From NCBI RefSeq assembly GCF_016654005.1, contig NZ_JAEPWN010000007.1, positions 158,857-222,856 of the forward strand: 64,000 bases of DNA, in the 5' to 3' direction. Positions 41,458 through 49,529 of the stretch are shown one piece after another; positions within the stretch are counted from its first letter, which is position 1; every line of letters starts with the position of its first letter. Under the pieces are notes generated by a model. It searched no databases and was not told the DNA's origin. It saw only the letters and a program-made list of their open reading frames with translations. Made by a program: the position numbers and the translations under genes. This DNA comes from Brevundimonas nasdae (lineage in GTDB: Bacteria > Pseudomonadota > Alphaproteobacteria > Caulobacterales > Caulobacteraceae).

Positions 41458-42591
41458 TCAGTTGCGGAAGATCACATCCATGCCGGGATTCACCGCCGCC
41501 GCCAGCTGCTGTGCGTCCCAGTTGGTCAGGCGCACGCAGCCATTGGACGCGGTTTTGCCGATCAGTTCGGGATCCGGCGTACCGTGGATGCCGTAGGTGT
41601 CGCGTGACAGGTCGATCCAGACCACGCCGACCGGATTGTTGGGCCCGGCGGCGACCACCAGTTTCTGTTTCCCATCGCTATAGCTCAGGCGCGACGGGTC
41701 GTAGGTGTAGTCGGGCGCTTTGGCCACGCCGACCACCTTCAGGTTCCCCGTCGGCGCCGGCCGCTCGCTGCTGCCGATGGTGGCGGGATAGACGGCGAGG
41801 ACGCCGCCCGAGCGATCGAAGGCGGTGACCCGGCTGGAAGTCTTGTCGACCTCGATCCTCACGACTTCGGCCAGCGACGGCGTCGCCACCGCCGGCACCA
41901 CGATGGTCTGCCCGGCCCGGCTGAGATCGACGCCGGGATTGAGGGCGTCGAATAGGGCCTCGGTCATATGGAACCGCTCCGCCAGCGCTTCCTTCAGCGT
42001 GGCGTATCCGAGCGCAGTCAGCCGCGCCTTGCCCTCAAGGTCGTCCGGCAGGGCCCCAATGTAGGGACCTGCAAGGTCCTGGGCGGTGATGACGTAGTCG
42101 CTCAGTACGGGCCGGCTGTCCGCCGCCAGGCGGCTGAACACTTCGGCGTCGAGCTGCCCATCGACGGTCAGACCATTGGCGGTCTCAAAGGCCGCGATCG
42201 CCTGCCGCATGTTTTCCCCGTCCAGACCATCGATGGCTCCGGGCGAAAAGGGCGAGCGATCCAGGAGAATCTGCGCCCGGATCAGGGCTGCGGTCGGTGC
42301 TGGTGTCGTGGGAACGACGTCCTCACCCGCTGGGACCTGCGTCGGCGTGCTTGCAAAAGGCGGCGTCGACCCTGGCGTCGCCGCGGGCGCGTTAGAAGGC
42401 GACAGCTTCGCCGGCGGCTCGAATGTCGCGGCCTCGATCGCCTGCCGCGACAGGCCCGCGGCCATCGGACGCTCTGGCGCAGCGACAGCGACGGGCGCAG
42501 GTTCCGGCCGAGCCGCTTGGTCAGGAGACGGCGCGCCGCAGGCGGCCAGCCCTACCAACAGTGAAAGCGGGATGACGCGAATGAACATCAT
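41458..42591 (-). CDS. L,D-transpeptidase lipoprotein with peptidoglycan-binding-like domain
   Basis: This 377-residue envelope protein forms or edits 3-3 cross-links or anchors proteins to peptidoglycan. It has a lipobox (LLVGLAAC, Cys19). A Pro/Ala-rich linker, a PG-binding-1-like segment ([22 protein letters not shown]) split from 130-160, a LysM-like region and the YkuD catalytic domain follow. The catalytic motif is [20 protein letters not shown] in two parts ([17 protein letters not shown]). Start is ATG 42591 or 42588; the frame from 42666 is too long. A GGAAC-N16-GGTT element on the minus strand lies about 55 bp upstream. Confidence 0.9.
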   Translation of the reverse strand: MMFIRVIPLSLLVGLAACGAPSPDQAARPEPAPVAVAAPERPMAAGLSRQAIEAATFEPPAKLSPSNAPAATPGSTPPFASTPTQVPAGEDVVPTTPAPTAALIRAQILLDRSPFSPGAIDGLDGENMRQAIAAFETANGLTVDGQLDAEVFSRLAADSRPVLSDYVITAQDLAGPYIGALPDDLEGKARLTALGYATLKEALAERFHMTEALFDALNPGVDLSRAGQTIVVPAVATPSLAEVVRIEVDKTSSRVTAFDRSGGVLAVYPATIGSSERPAPTGNLKVVGVAKAPDYTYDPSRLSYSDGKQKLVVAAGPNNPVGVVWIDLSRDTYGIHGTPDPELIGKTASNGCVRLTNWDAQQLAAAVNPGMDVIFRN

Positions 42592-42626
42592 AATCCAGAA
42601 CTGTGAGCGACGAGTAGCGATCGACC

Positions 42627-42651
42627 AACCCGACTGCTTATGGGCGGTTCC
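42627..42651 (-). promoter_or_regulatory. EcfG-like stress promoter variant for the L,D-transpeptidase
   Basis: On the minus strand GGAAC (42651-42647) is followed after exactly 16 bases by GGTT (42630-42627). The EcfG consensus is GGAAC-N16/17-CGTT, so the -10 has one mismatch. The site is 36-60 bp upstream of the transpeptidase start. Confidence 0.4.
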
Positions 42652-42674
42652 CCGCGTGAAAGCCATCGCCAGGC

Positions 42675-42699
42675 GGAACCCCCTCAGCTTTGCACCGTT
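42675..42699 (+). promoter_or_regulatory. EcfG-type general-stress promoter
   Basis: GGAAC (42675-42679), exactly 16 bases, then CGTT (42696-42699) is a perfect match to the Alphaproteobacterial general-stress sigma (EcfG) promoter. It lies 41 bp before the ATG at 42740 of the mechanosensitive-channel-like gene and probably also drives the OmpA-DUF3597-serpin genes downstream. Confidence 0.75.
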
Positions 42700-42739
42700 A
42701 GTTCGGCGACGCTTGCGAGGGAGCGTCGTGGAGGGTTGA

Positions 42740-44040
42740 ATGCAAACGGCAAACTACGAGTTCATCGGCTGGAACGCGCTCATTTACGAATGGGCCCCAA
42801 GGCGCTCGGAGCCCTGGTCATCCTGGTCGCGGCCTGGTTTATCGGCAAGGCCGTCAAATGGGCGCTGGCCAAGGGCATCAACCGCATTCCGGGCGCCTCG
42901 AAAGCGACCGCCAGCGATAATCCCAAACATTCTATCGGCGCTAGCCTGGGCGACGTCGCCTTCTGGCTGATCCTGCTTTTCGGCGTCGTCGCGGCGCTCG
43001 GCGTCCTCAACCTCGGCCAGGTCGTCACCCCCCTCAACACCCTTCTGACCCAGGTCGCCGCCTTCGTCCCGAGCGTGCTGGGCGCCGTCCTGATCTTCTT
43101 CATCGGTTTCGTCGTCGCCACCCTGGCCAGGCGGGTCGTCGAGGCCGCCCTGCAGGCCGCCAACGCCGATCGCTGGCTTGAGAAGGCCGGTCTGACAAAG
43201 GCGACCGGATCGACCGGTGTCAGCACGGCCATCGGTACCCTGGTGTTCGTCCTGATCCTCATCCCGATCACCATCGCCGCCCTGGAACAGCTCGGCATCG
43301 AATCCCTCACGGTTCCCGCCGTGGCCGTCCTCTCGACCGTCCTGGCGGCGATTCCCCACGTCCTCGCCGCCGCCATCGTCCTCGCTGTAGGCTGGTTCAT
43401 CGGTCGCTGGGTCGCCCAGCTGATCGAACGCATCCTGCCGGCCACCGGCTTCGATCGCAGCATCTCCAGCCTGACCAGCCTCACGGCCACTGCCGAGACG
43501 CCGGCCCAACCCGTTCCTGCCTCCGCGCCCTATGCCGGCGACGTCACGCCCGCCACGGCTCGGGCGCTCGGCGGAGAGACGCCCAAGGCCCTGACGCCGT
43601 CGTCCATCGTCGGCAAGATCGCCATGGCGGCGATCGTCGCCTTCACCGCGGTCGAGGCCGCCAAGCTGCTGCAGTTCGGCACGATCGCCGTCACCCTCCA
43701 GGAGATCCTGGCGCTGGCGGGTCATGTCATCGTCGGCGGGATCATCATCACCGCCGGCGTCCTGATCGGCGGCGTTCTGGCCAACCTGATCAACAAGGGG
43801 ACTGGCGGCGCCGACGGTTTCGCGTCGACCTTGGTCCGCTGGGCCACGATCGCGCTGGCGACGGCCATGGGCCTGCGCTTCATGGGCATCGCCGACGACA
43901 TCGTTCTTCTCGCCTTCGGCCTGATCCTGGGAGCCGCGGCGGTCGCCGCGGCCTTGGCCTTTGGTCTCGGCGGACGCGACGCGGCGGGCAAAGTGGCTCA
44001 GATGTGGGCCGACAAGGTCACGAAGATCCCGCCGCAATAA
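42740..44040 (+). CDS. Mechanosensitive-channel-like (MscS/TM-helix repeat) membrane protein, apparent N-terminal frameshift
   Basis: The product is a multi-pass inner-membrane protein with repeated TM helices (conserved TM helix domain) such as [21 protein letters not shown] and later [22 protein letters not shown], split across 15-250. It resembles small-conductance channel-like proteins. The best start, ATG 42740 after GGAGGGTTGA, reads [20 protein letters not shown] and then leaves the main frame. One extra C in CCCC (42795-42798) would join it to [11 protein letters not shown]. Otherwise translation could start at ATG 42790 (MGPKALGAL). An EcfG promoter precedes it and a terminator follows. 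Confidence 0.82.
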
Positions 44041-44049
44041 CCCTCCCGG

Positions 44050-44079
44050 ACCGGGCCGCATTTCGCGGCCCGGTCTTTT
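44050..44079 (+). terminator. Rho-independent terminator after the channel-like gene
   Basis: ACCGGGCCGC (44050-44059) pairs perfectly with GCGGCCCGGT (44065-44074) around ATTTC, then CTTTT. It lies 10 bp after the stop. Confidence 0.88.
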
Positions 44080-44106
44080 GACTTCGCTTCCAACAAGGAG
44101 CCCGAC

Positions 44107-44724
44107 ATGACCGACAACCGAGATCGCGATCCCCGCCTGGATCCTGTGGCGCCCTCTTGGCGTAAATACCTTCCGTGGATCATCGGAGCCGTGGTCCTTC
44201 TGCTTCTGCTTCTCCTGCTCACGCGCTGCGGTGATGATCGTGCGGCGGTCGATCCGGCAGTGAGGGACGCCGCTGCGTTCCCCGTCGAAACCGGTCCCGT
44301 TCTGCCGCCGACCGCGGGTCCCGCCAGCCCCGCCGGCGTCTCAGGCCTGGACGCCTATCTCGCCGGAACTGACGCCGCGCCGCGGACCTTCGCCTTCGAG
44401 CGCGTCAACTTCGATACGGGTGCATCCACGATCCGTCCTCAGGATCGGCCCGAAATCCAGGCCGTGGCCGCCGTCCTCAGCCGCTATCCGAACGCGCACG
44501 TCCGGCTTTACGGCTACGCCGATGCACGCGGGTCCGATGCCGCCAATCGCACGCTGGCCCAGGCTCGGGCGGATGTGGTGCGGTCGGCTCTGATCGCTTC
44601 AGGCGTGGATGGACGACGTATCGAGTCGCTTTCGGGTGGCGAGACCAACCCGGTCGACAGCAACGCCACGGCCGGCGGGCTGGCGGAGAATCGCCGCACC
44701 GAACTGGTTGTCGTCCAACGCTGA
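44107..44724 (+). CDS. OmpA-family peptidoglycan-binding membrane protein
   Basis: This 205-residue protein has a strong N-terminal membrane segment (YLPWIIGAVVLLLLLLLLTR) and a periplasmic OmpA_C domain from about residue 95: FERVNFDTGASTIRPQDRPE, VRLYGYADARGSDAANRTLA and the closing LAENRRTELVV. It anchors the envelope non-covalently to peptidoglycan. The start ATG 44107 follows AACAAGGAGCCCGAC. Placement next to DUF3597 and a serpin suggests a stress-envelope cluster. The single TM anchor rather than a lipobox makes it an inner-membrane form. Confidence 0.9.
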   Translation: MTDNRDRDPRLDPVAPSWRKYLPWIIGAVVLLLLLLLLTRCGDDRAAVDPAVRDAAAFPVETGPVLPPTAGPASPAGVSGLDAYLAGTDAAPRTFAFERVNFDTGASTIRPQDRPEIQAVAAVLSRYPNAHVRLYGYADARGSDAANRTLAQARADVVRSALIASGVDGRRIESLSGGETNPVDSNATAGGLAENRRTELVVVQR

Positions 44725-44734
44725 TCCCTATGAC

Positions 44735-44757
44735 CCCGGGCGCGATCCGCGCCCGGG
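44735..44757 (+). promoter_or_regulatory. GC hairpin between OmpA-like and DUF3597 genes
   Basis: CCCGGGCGCG (44735-44744) pairs perfectly with CGCGCCCGGG (44748-44757) around ATC, with no T-run after it. It could attenuate or stabilise the message 30 bp before the DUF3597 start. Confidence 0.5.
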
Positions 44758-44786
44758 ATCCCAACACACGCACATCGAGGTCGATC

Positions 44787-45173
44787 ATGAGTATTTTCGG
44801 AAAAATCTGGGACAAGATCACAGGGCACAAGAAGCCTGAGACGCCGGCGGCGCCCCAGGCGCCCACACCTCAAGCCCCTCCTGTGCAGCCGACGGCGGCC
44901 CCTGTCGCTTCCCAACCGGTCGATGTCGAGCAGGTCCTGTCCCAGATGGCGGAGATGAAGGGCGGCGGCGGCAACTGGCGCACCTCCATCGTCGACCTCC
45001 TGAAGCTGCTGGATCTCGACTCCAGTCTCGCCGCTCGCAAGGACCTTGCGGAGGAACTCGGCGTGCATGCCGGTCCTCACGGATCCGCGGAGCAGAACAT
45101 CGCCCTCTCCGGTGCGGTCTGGGCCAAGTTGGCCGAGAACGGCGGGCAGGTCCCGGCAAGCCTGAGGGACTGA
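44787..45173 (+). CDS. DUF3597 domain-containing protein
   Basis: This 128-residue protein (MSIFGKIWDKITGHKKPETP...) has a Pro/Ala-rich linker after a short amphipathic N-terminus, then the DUF3597 domain (DVEQVLSQMAEMKGGGGNWRTS...SIVDLLKLLDLDSSLAARKD). The C-terminal LysM-like-fold domain is thought to be extracytoplasmic in some members, but no function is established. ATG 44787 is chosen over the longer frame at 44730 because it begins the conserved segment. Its stop overlaps the serpin start by one base (TGATG). Confidence 0.88.
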   Translation: MSIFGKIWDKITGHKKPETPAAPQAPTPQAPPVQPTAAPVASQPVDVEQVLSQMAEMKGGGGNWRTSIVDLLKLLDLDSSLAARKDLAEELGVHAGPHGSAEQNIALSGAVWAKLAENGGQVPASLRD

Positions 45174-46444
45174 TGGTCCGGCGGCGACAGGGCGACGTTG
45201 CGCGGTTAGGGGCCTCTGCAGCCCTGGCCGCCTTCGCCCTGGCGGCGTCCGCCTGCACGACGGCTCCGGCATCTCTTCCCGATGACCCTGTTTTGACCGA
45301 TGCGCCCGCGGTCAACGCGCCGGCCGATCTCAGCGGGCAAACGCTCGGCGTGAGGCTCTACGACCAGTTGCGCGCTGGAGACGACAATGTCGTCATCTCT
45401 CCGGTCAGCCTGATGGGGGCCTTCGGGGTGGTCTCGGCGGGAGCCCGGGGCCAGACGCGCACAGCCCTCCTGAGCAGCCTCAGTCTCCCCGACAGCCCCT
45501 CGCTCGACGCAGACCTGGGCGCACTGTTGCGTTCGCTCGAGCGCGAGGACGGACAGACCACGCTCAGCGTCGCCAACGCGGTGTGGGTGCAGGACGGCTT
45601 TGGCCTCAAACCCGATTTCGTTGAGAGCGTCCAGCGGGATTACGGCGCCCTGGCCCGGCCCGTGGATTTTCGGGACGCGCCTGATGAGGCGGCCGGGCGC
45701 ATCAACGCCTGGGTCTCGGGACAGACGCGCAGGCGCATCCCGGAGTTGCTCAGCCCTTCCAGCATCAACGACGCCACGCGCCTGATCGTCACCAACGCGG
45801 TCTATTTCCTGGGTGATTGGGCCCAACCGTTCAACGCCTCCAACACAAGCGACCAAACATTCTACCGGGCCGATGGCTCGCGCCTGTCGACGCCGATGAT
45901 GTATCAGCGTGGGTACCTGCGCCTGCTGGAAACCGGGGCCTTGCAGGCCATCGATCTCCCTTATAGGGGCGATCGGCTGTCGATGACTGTGATCCTGCCG
46001 CGCACGCGCGGCGGCCTGTCGGACGTGGAGGCTCAACTCAGCGCCAATCTTGCGGGCTGGCTCATTGCACTTGATGAGGAGGAGCCTCGGCGGGTCCTGC
46101 TTTATCTTCCAAAGACCGAGACGGCGCTCAGCTACGATCTTATCCCGCAACTGACCATGCTGGGCATGGGGATCGCCTTCGCCGATGGCGCCGACTTCCG
46201 TGGCATCGCCGACGCCCCTCTGGCGATCGGCCAGGTGGTGCACAAGACCTTCTTGAGGATCGATGAGAAGGGGACGGAAGCGGCTGCGGCCACCGGGATC
46301 GCCGTCGAACAGACGAGCGCGCCTGTGACGCCGCCACCGACCTTCCGCGCCGACCACCCCTTCCTCTTTCTGATCCGCGACAAGGAGACCGGCGCCATTC
46401 TCTTCCTCGGCCGCATCAACCGCCCGGAGGCGCCGGCAGCCTAG
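45173..46444 (+). CDS. Serpin-family protease inhibitor, putative lipoprotein
   Basis: This 423-residue serpin is exported, with lipobox-like LAASAC at about residue 28. It has the serpin core (NVVISPVSLMGAFGVVSAGA; TRLIVTNAVYFLGDWAQPF; HPFLFLIRDKETGAILFLGR), each conserved. The hinge EKGTEAAAATGIAV matches inhibitory serpins, so it probably traps a serine or cysteine protease by the usual conformational mechanism. The reactive-centre P1 position lies within VEQTSAPVTPPPTF and cannot be named with certainty. Start is ATG 45173, coupled to DUF3597 by a one-base overlap. Confidence 0.9.
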   Translation: MVRRRQGDVARLGASAALAAFALAASACTTAPASLPDDPVLTDAPAVNAPADLSGQTLGVRLYDQLRAGDDNVVISPVSLMGAFGVVSAGARGQTRTALLSSLSLPDSPSLDADLGALLRSLEREDGQTTLSVANAVWVQDGFGLKPDFVESVQRDYGALARPVDFRDAPDEAAGRINAWVSGQTRRRIPELLSPSSINDATRLIVTNAVYFLGDWAQPFNASNTSDQTFYRADGSRLSTPMMYQRGYLRLLETGALQAIDLPYRGDRLSMTVILPRTRGGLSDVEAQLSANLAGWLIALDEEEPRRVLLYLPKTETALSYDLIPQLTMLGMGIAFADGADFRGIADAPLAIGQVVHKTFLRIDEKGTEAAAATGIAVEQTSAPVTPPPTFRADHPFLFLIRDKETGAILFLGRINRPEAPAA

Positions 46445-46560
46445 CGGCCACACGTGGCATTCCCCGGGCGCCGCATCCTCACATGCGTCGTCCTGACGCG
46501 TCTCTGGCTTGGAGGGATGTGCTTTCAAGGGCGCCATGCAATCTCGGAACAAAACCATAT

Positions 46561-46585
46561 GGAACAAGGGCTGTCAGACCCGGTT
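46561..46585 (+). promoter_or_regulatory. EcfG-like promoter variant before the receiver gene
   Basis: GGAAC (46561-46565), 16 bases, then GGTT (46582-46585) repeats the variant seen before the L,D-transpeptidase. It is only 8 bp from the ATG at 46594, so the transcript would be nearly leaderless. This lowers confidence. Confidence 0.35.
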
Positions 46586-46593
46586 GTGTGAGG

Positions 46594-46983
46594 ATGGTCG
46601 CCCTCATCACCCCGCAGCAGGTCATTCTGGTCGTCGATGACGAAGCCTTGCTGCGTCTGGACGCGACCGAGGCGTTTCATCATATCGGCTGCCAAACATA
46701 CGAGGCGGCCGAGACCGAAGAAGCGCTCGATATACTGGAGCGTCATCCTGAAATCTCGGTCCTGTTTACCGACATCAACATGCCGGGCCCGCGCGACGGC
46801 ATGGCGTTGGCGTCCCAGGTTCATCGGCAAAGGCCCGACGTTCAGCTGATCGTCACCTCCGGCAGGGAACGTCCGGCTCCGGAGGATCTGCCGGAACGGG
46901 GTCACTTCATCGCCAAACCCTACACGATGGAAGCCGTCGCGGATCTCGTCCGCGCCTTCCCGAAAAGGACGGCCGTCGGCTGA
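46594..46983 (+). CDS. Stand-alone response-regulator receiver protein
   Basis: This 129-residue single-domain receiver has the acidic pair in ILVVDDEALLRLD, phospho-acceptor Asp60 in VLFTDINMPGPRDG and the conserved Lys in FIAKPYT. There is no output domain, so it probably works as a phosphate sink or relay, as in general-stress or motility control of Caulobacterales. ATG 46594 is the homologous start; an upstream in-frame ATG at 46483 gives non-conserved residues. No kinase is adjacent. Confidence 0.88.
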   Translation: MVALITPQQVILVVDDEALLRLDATEAFHHIGCQTYEAAETEEALDILERHPEISVLFTDINMPGPRDGMALASQVHRQRPDVQLIVTSGRERPAPEDLPERGHFIAKPYTMEAVADLVRAFPKRTAVG

Positions 46984-47003
46984 TCGCCACGACGACCCGC
47001 AGC

Positions 47004-47219
47004 TTAGGGGCCTGGTGTGAAATCGAGAGCGGCGCTATCGCGCCGAAACGTGCCGACTACCCGGTCCTTCCGTCGAACCTTCACGACGGCGAAGTCGTTC
47101 GTGAGCAATAGCCGAAGGCGAGCCATTTCTATCGCTTCATCGTCCGACTCTGCAGCGAGAGTCTCCGAGGGTGTGATGCCGGGATCGGGGCTCTGCAAGT
47201 CAAGAATGTAACGCGCCAT
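47004..47219 (-). CDS. Small DUF6894-like hypothetical protein
   Basis: This 71-residue protein begins MARYILDLQSPDPGITPSET and matches the pattern of small proteins in Alphaproteobacterial stress regulons (MxxYxxD opening, then a helix EAIEMARLRLLLTND). A strong ribosome site, GGAGGAAAGGAAT, precedes ATG 47219. The frame continues upstream to 48350 as an antisense shadow of the transposase. Function is unknown; the family assignment is tentative. Confidence 0.65.
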   Translation of the reverse strand: MARYILDLQSPDPGITPSETLAAESDDEAIEMARLRLLLTNDFAVVKVRRKDRVVGTFRRDSAALDFTPGP

Positions 47220-47302
47220 ATTCCTTTCCTCCAATGACGGGCACGGAAGCACAGTGTCGCATGAGCATCCGATGGGAGTCACCCGCAGAGGCATTGGTCG
47301 GC

Positions 47303-48431
47303 GGTGGATTTTTCGTGCGAACGGCTGATGGCACTGGAGGTCGGCGCCGTGACGGGCGCGGCCTACGGCGAGAAGGACCCCGCACGCCGGGCGCAGCGCA
47401 ACGGGTATCGCGACAGGGACTGGGAGACCCGTGCCGGGACTGTCGAGCTGCGCATTCCGAAGCTGCGGAAGGGCAGCTACTTTCCAGGCTTCCTCGAGCC
47501 GCGGCGCATGGCCGAGAAGGCCCTGACGGCGGTGATCCAGGAGGCCTATGTCCAGGGCATCTCGACGCGGTCCGTCGATGATCTGGTCAAGGCCATGGGC
47601 ATGTCGGGGATCAGCAAGAGCCAGGTCAGCCGCCTGTGCGAAGAGATCGACGGCAAGGTGAAGGCCTTCCTCAACCGCCCGCTCGAAGGCGATTGGCCCT
47701 ATGTCTGGATCGACGCCACCTACCTCAAGGTCCGGCGTGGCGGGCGGATCGTGTCGGTGGCTGTCATCATCGCCATCGGCGTGAACACTGACGGCAGGCG
47801 CGAGGTTCTGGGACTGGAAATCGGCACCTCCGAGGCCGAACCGATCTGGACCGAGTTCCTGCGCAAGCTGACCCGGCGCGGCCTGCGGGGCGTGAAGCTG
47901 GTGATTTCGGACGCCCACGAAGGCATCAAGGCCGCTGTCTCCAAGGTTCTCAGCGCAACATGGCAGCGCTGCCGCGTCCATTTCCAGCGCAACGCCTTGG
48001 CCCATGCCGGAAAGAGCGGGCGCAGGGTCGTGTCGGCCTTCATCGCCACCGCCTTTGCCCAGGACACCGCCGAGGCCGCCAGCACCCAGTGGCGCGCCGT
48101 GGCCGACCAGATCAGGCCCAAAGTGCCGAAGCTGGCCACGCTGATGGATGACGCCGAGCACGACGTCCTCGCCTACATGTCCTTCCCAAAGGAGCACCGG
48201 GCCAAGCTGCATTCGACGAACCCGATCGAGCGCCTGAACGGTGAGATCAAGCGCCGCACGGATGTCGTGGGCATCTTCCCCAACGACGAGGCCATCATCC
48301 GCCTGGTCGGGGCCTTGCTGCTGGAACAGAACGACGAATGGGCGGTCCAACGCGCCCGATACATGACGCTGGAAACCATCGCAGCGATAGGCGATGATCC
48401 CGTCATTAGCCTGCCCGCCGTGGCATCCTGA
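47303..48431 (+). mobile_element. IS256-family transposase, N-terminally truncated
   Basis: The frame [21 protein letters not shown] to the end supplies the complete DDE core of an IS256 (mutator-type) transposase: [20 protein letters not shown] (first Asp), [16 protein letters not shown] (second Asp) and [16 protein letters not shown] (Glu). Relatives have roughly 20-30 more N-terminal residues, and sequence before 47303 does not extend them. The element is therefore cut at its left end; no terminal repeats are visible. It marks the left border of the stress-tolerance island. About 170 bp after it hold an unidentified coding relic and the promoter of the next gene. Confidence 0.85.
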
Positions 48432-48605
48432 TCAAGCAGGCCCGCGCCGAGCATCACCGTGACGATCAGCGCCAGCTACACCAATCCATGGGACAGCATC
48501 CGCCAGACGCCTACAAGCATTTCGACGAGCGCGATACTGGTTGGACGAAGGTCGTGCTCAAGCCGGGCGCCTGACCTTAGTTTTCGACGGAATAGGAAAT
48601 AAATT

Positions 48606-49175
48606 ATGACTTTGGAAGGCAAATCAGTTGCCATTCTGATCGCACCCCGCGGGACGGAAGAACCAGAATTCTCGAAGCCCAAGCAAGCTGTCGAGGACGC
48701 TGGTGGCAAAGTGACCGTGGTCAGTTTTGAGCCGGGCAAGGCTCGCACAGTCAATAGCGATCTTGACGAGGGCGGCAGCTATACTATCGACAAGACGTTT
48801 TCCGAGGTCAAAGCCGACGATTTCGACGGACTTGTTGTGCCCGGAGGGACTGTCGGCGCCGACAAGCTGCGCGGCAGCGTCGAGGCAATTGGTTTCAGCC
48901 GGGCTTTCTTCGATCAAAAAAAACCGGTTGCGGCTATATGCCATGCACCTTGGACATTGATTGAGGCTGACGTGCTTAAGGGGCGTTCCTTGACGTCCTA
49001 CCCAACGCTGAAGGTCGATATCGAGAACGCCGGCGGTACATGGGTCAATGACGAAGTCGTAGTCGACAACGGCCTTGTCACAAGCCGCGACCCCAATGAT
49101 TTACCCGCCTTCTGTGCCAAACTCATAGAGGAAGTCGCGGCAGGCGTGAGCGCTGGGCTCGCAGCCGGCAACTAA
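48606..49175 (+). CDS. PfpI/DJ-1-family type 1 glutamine amidotransferase-like stress protein
   Basis: This 189-residue protein of the DJ-1/ThiJ/PfpI family has the nucleophile elbow with Cys112 in AICHAPW and the loop VVPGGTVGADKLRG. Family members act as protein or nucleotide deglycases, glyoxalases or chaperones in oxidative and heat stress. It resembles E. coli YhbO/YajL-like proteins more than true glutaminases. GAATAGGAAATAAATT precedes ATG 48606. Codon usage is less GC-biased than the neighbouring chromosome, fitting acquisition. It is the first intact gene of the island. Confidence 0.9.
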   Translation: MTLEGKSVAILIAPRGTEEPEFSKPKQAVEDAGGKVTVVSFEPGKARTVNSDLDEGGSYTIDKTFSEVKADDFDGLVVPGGTVGADKLRGSVEAIGFSRAFFDQKKPVAAICHAPWTLIEADVLKGRSLTSYPTLKVDIENAGGTWVNDEVVVDNGLVTSRDPNDLPAFCAKLIEEVAAGVSAGLAAGN

Positions 49176-49529
49176 AGACGGGGCGGCCTCGGCAAACCAT
49201 TTGAGGCCCGCTCACGGAAGAAGGTCCACGCGAGACAGGCGTAGCGGATGGCCGCTGATGATGGTCATCCGCTACGCCGCGTATCAGACGACCACGGCGC
49301 GCCGGACGAGCATCCAAATGTTAAGTCGCGTCAACCGCGGTGAACTCCTCGGCGGCTCCGATAGGCTTCTAGGCTTGACCCATTGTAGGGTCCGGGTTCT
49401 TTCACATAGTCGACTCCAGGTTCGGTCCCCTCGTGGCCTCCCGACCGTTACCGGACGGTCCCAGCCGACCGACCGCCACCACACTAGCTCTGCTGTTCTT
49501 GCGACCTGGATACCGACTAGGTTCACGAC
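49176..49529. other. 354-bp gap with a 12-bp inverted repeat
   Basis: No gene is recognisable. GCGTAGCGGATG (49239-49250) and CATCCGCTACGC (49266-49277) form a perfect 12-bp hairpin with a 15-nt loop. It may be a terminator remnant or mobile-element end. The rest, 49300-49520, shows no tRNA cloverleaf or coding signal. Confidence 0.45.

Noticed and set aside
46546..46570. First GGAAC near 46546 as an EcfG promoter
   Set aside because: Spacing of 16 or 17 bases leads to AGGG or GGGC, not a -10 match.
49320..49520. Possible tRNA (GGTTCGGTCCCC resembles a T-loop)
   Set aside because: No acceptor stem or anticodon arm can be paired around it.
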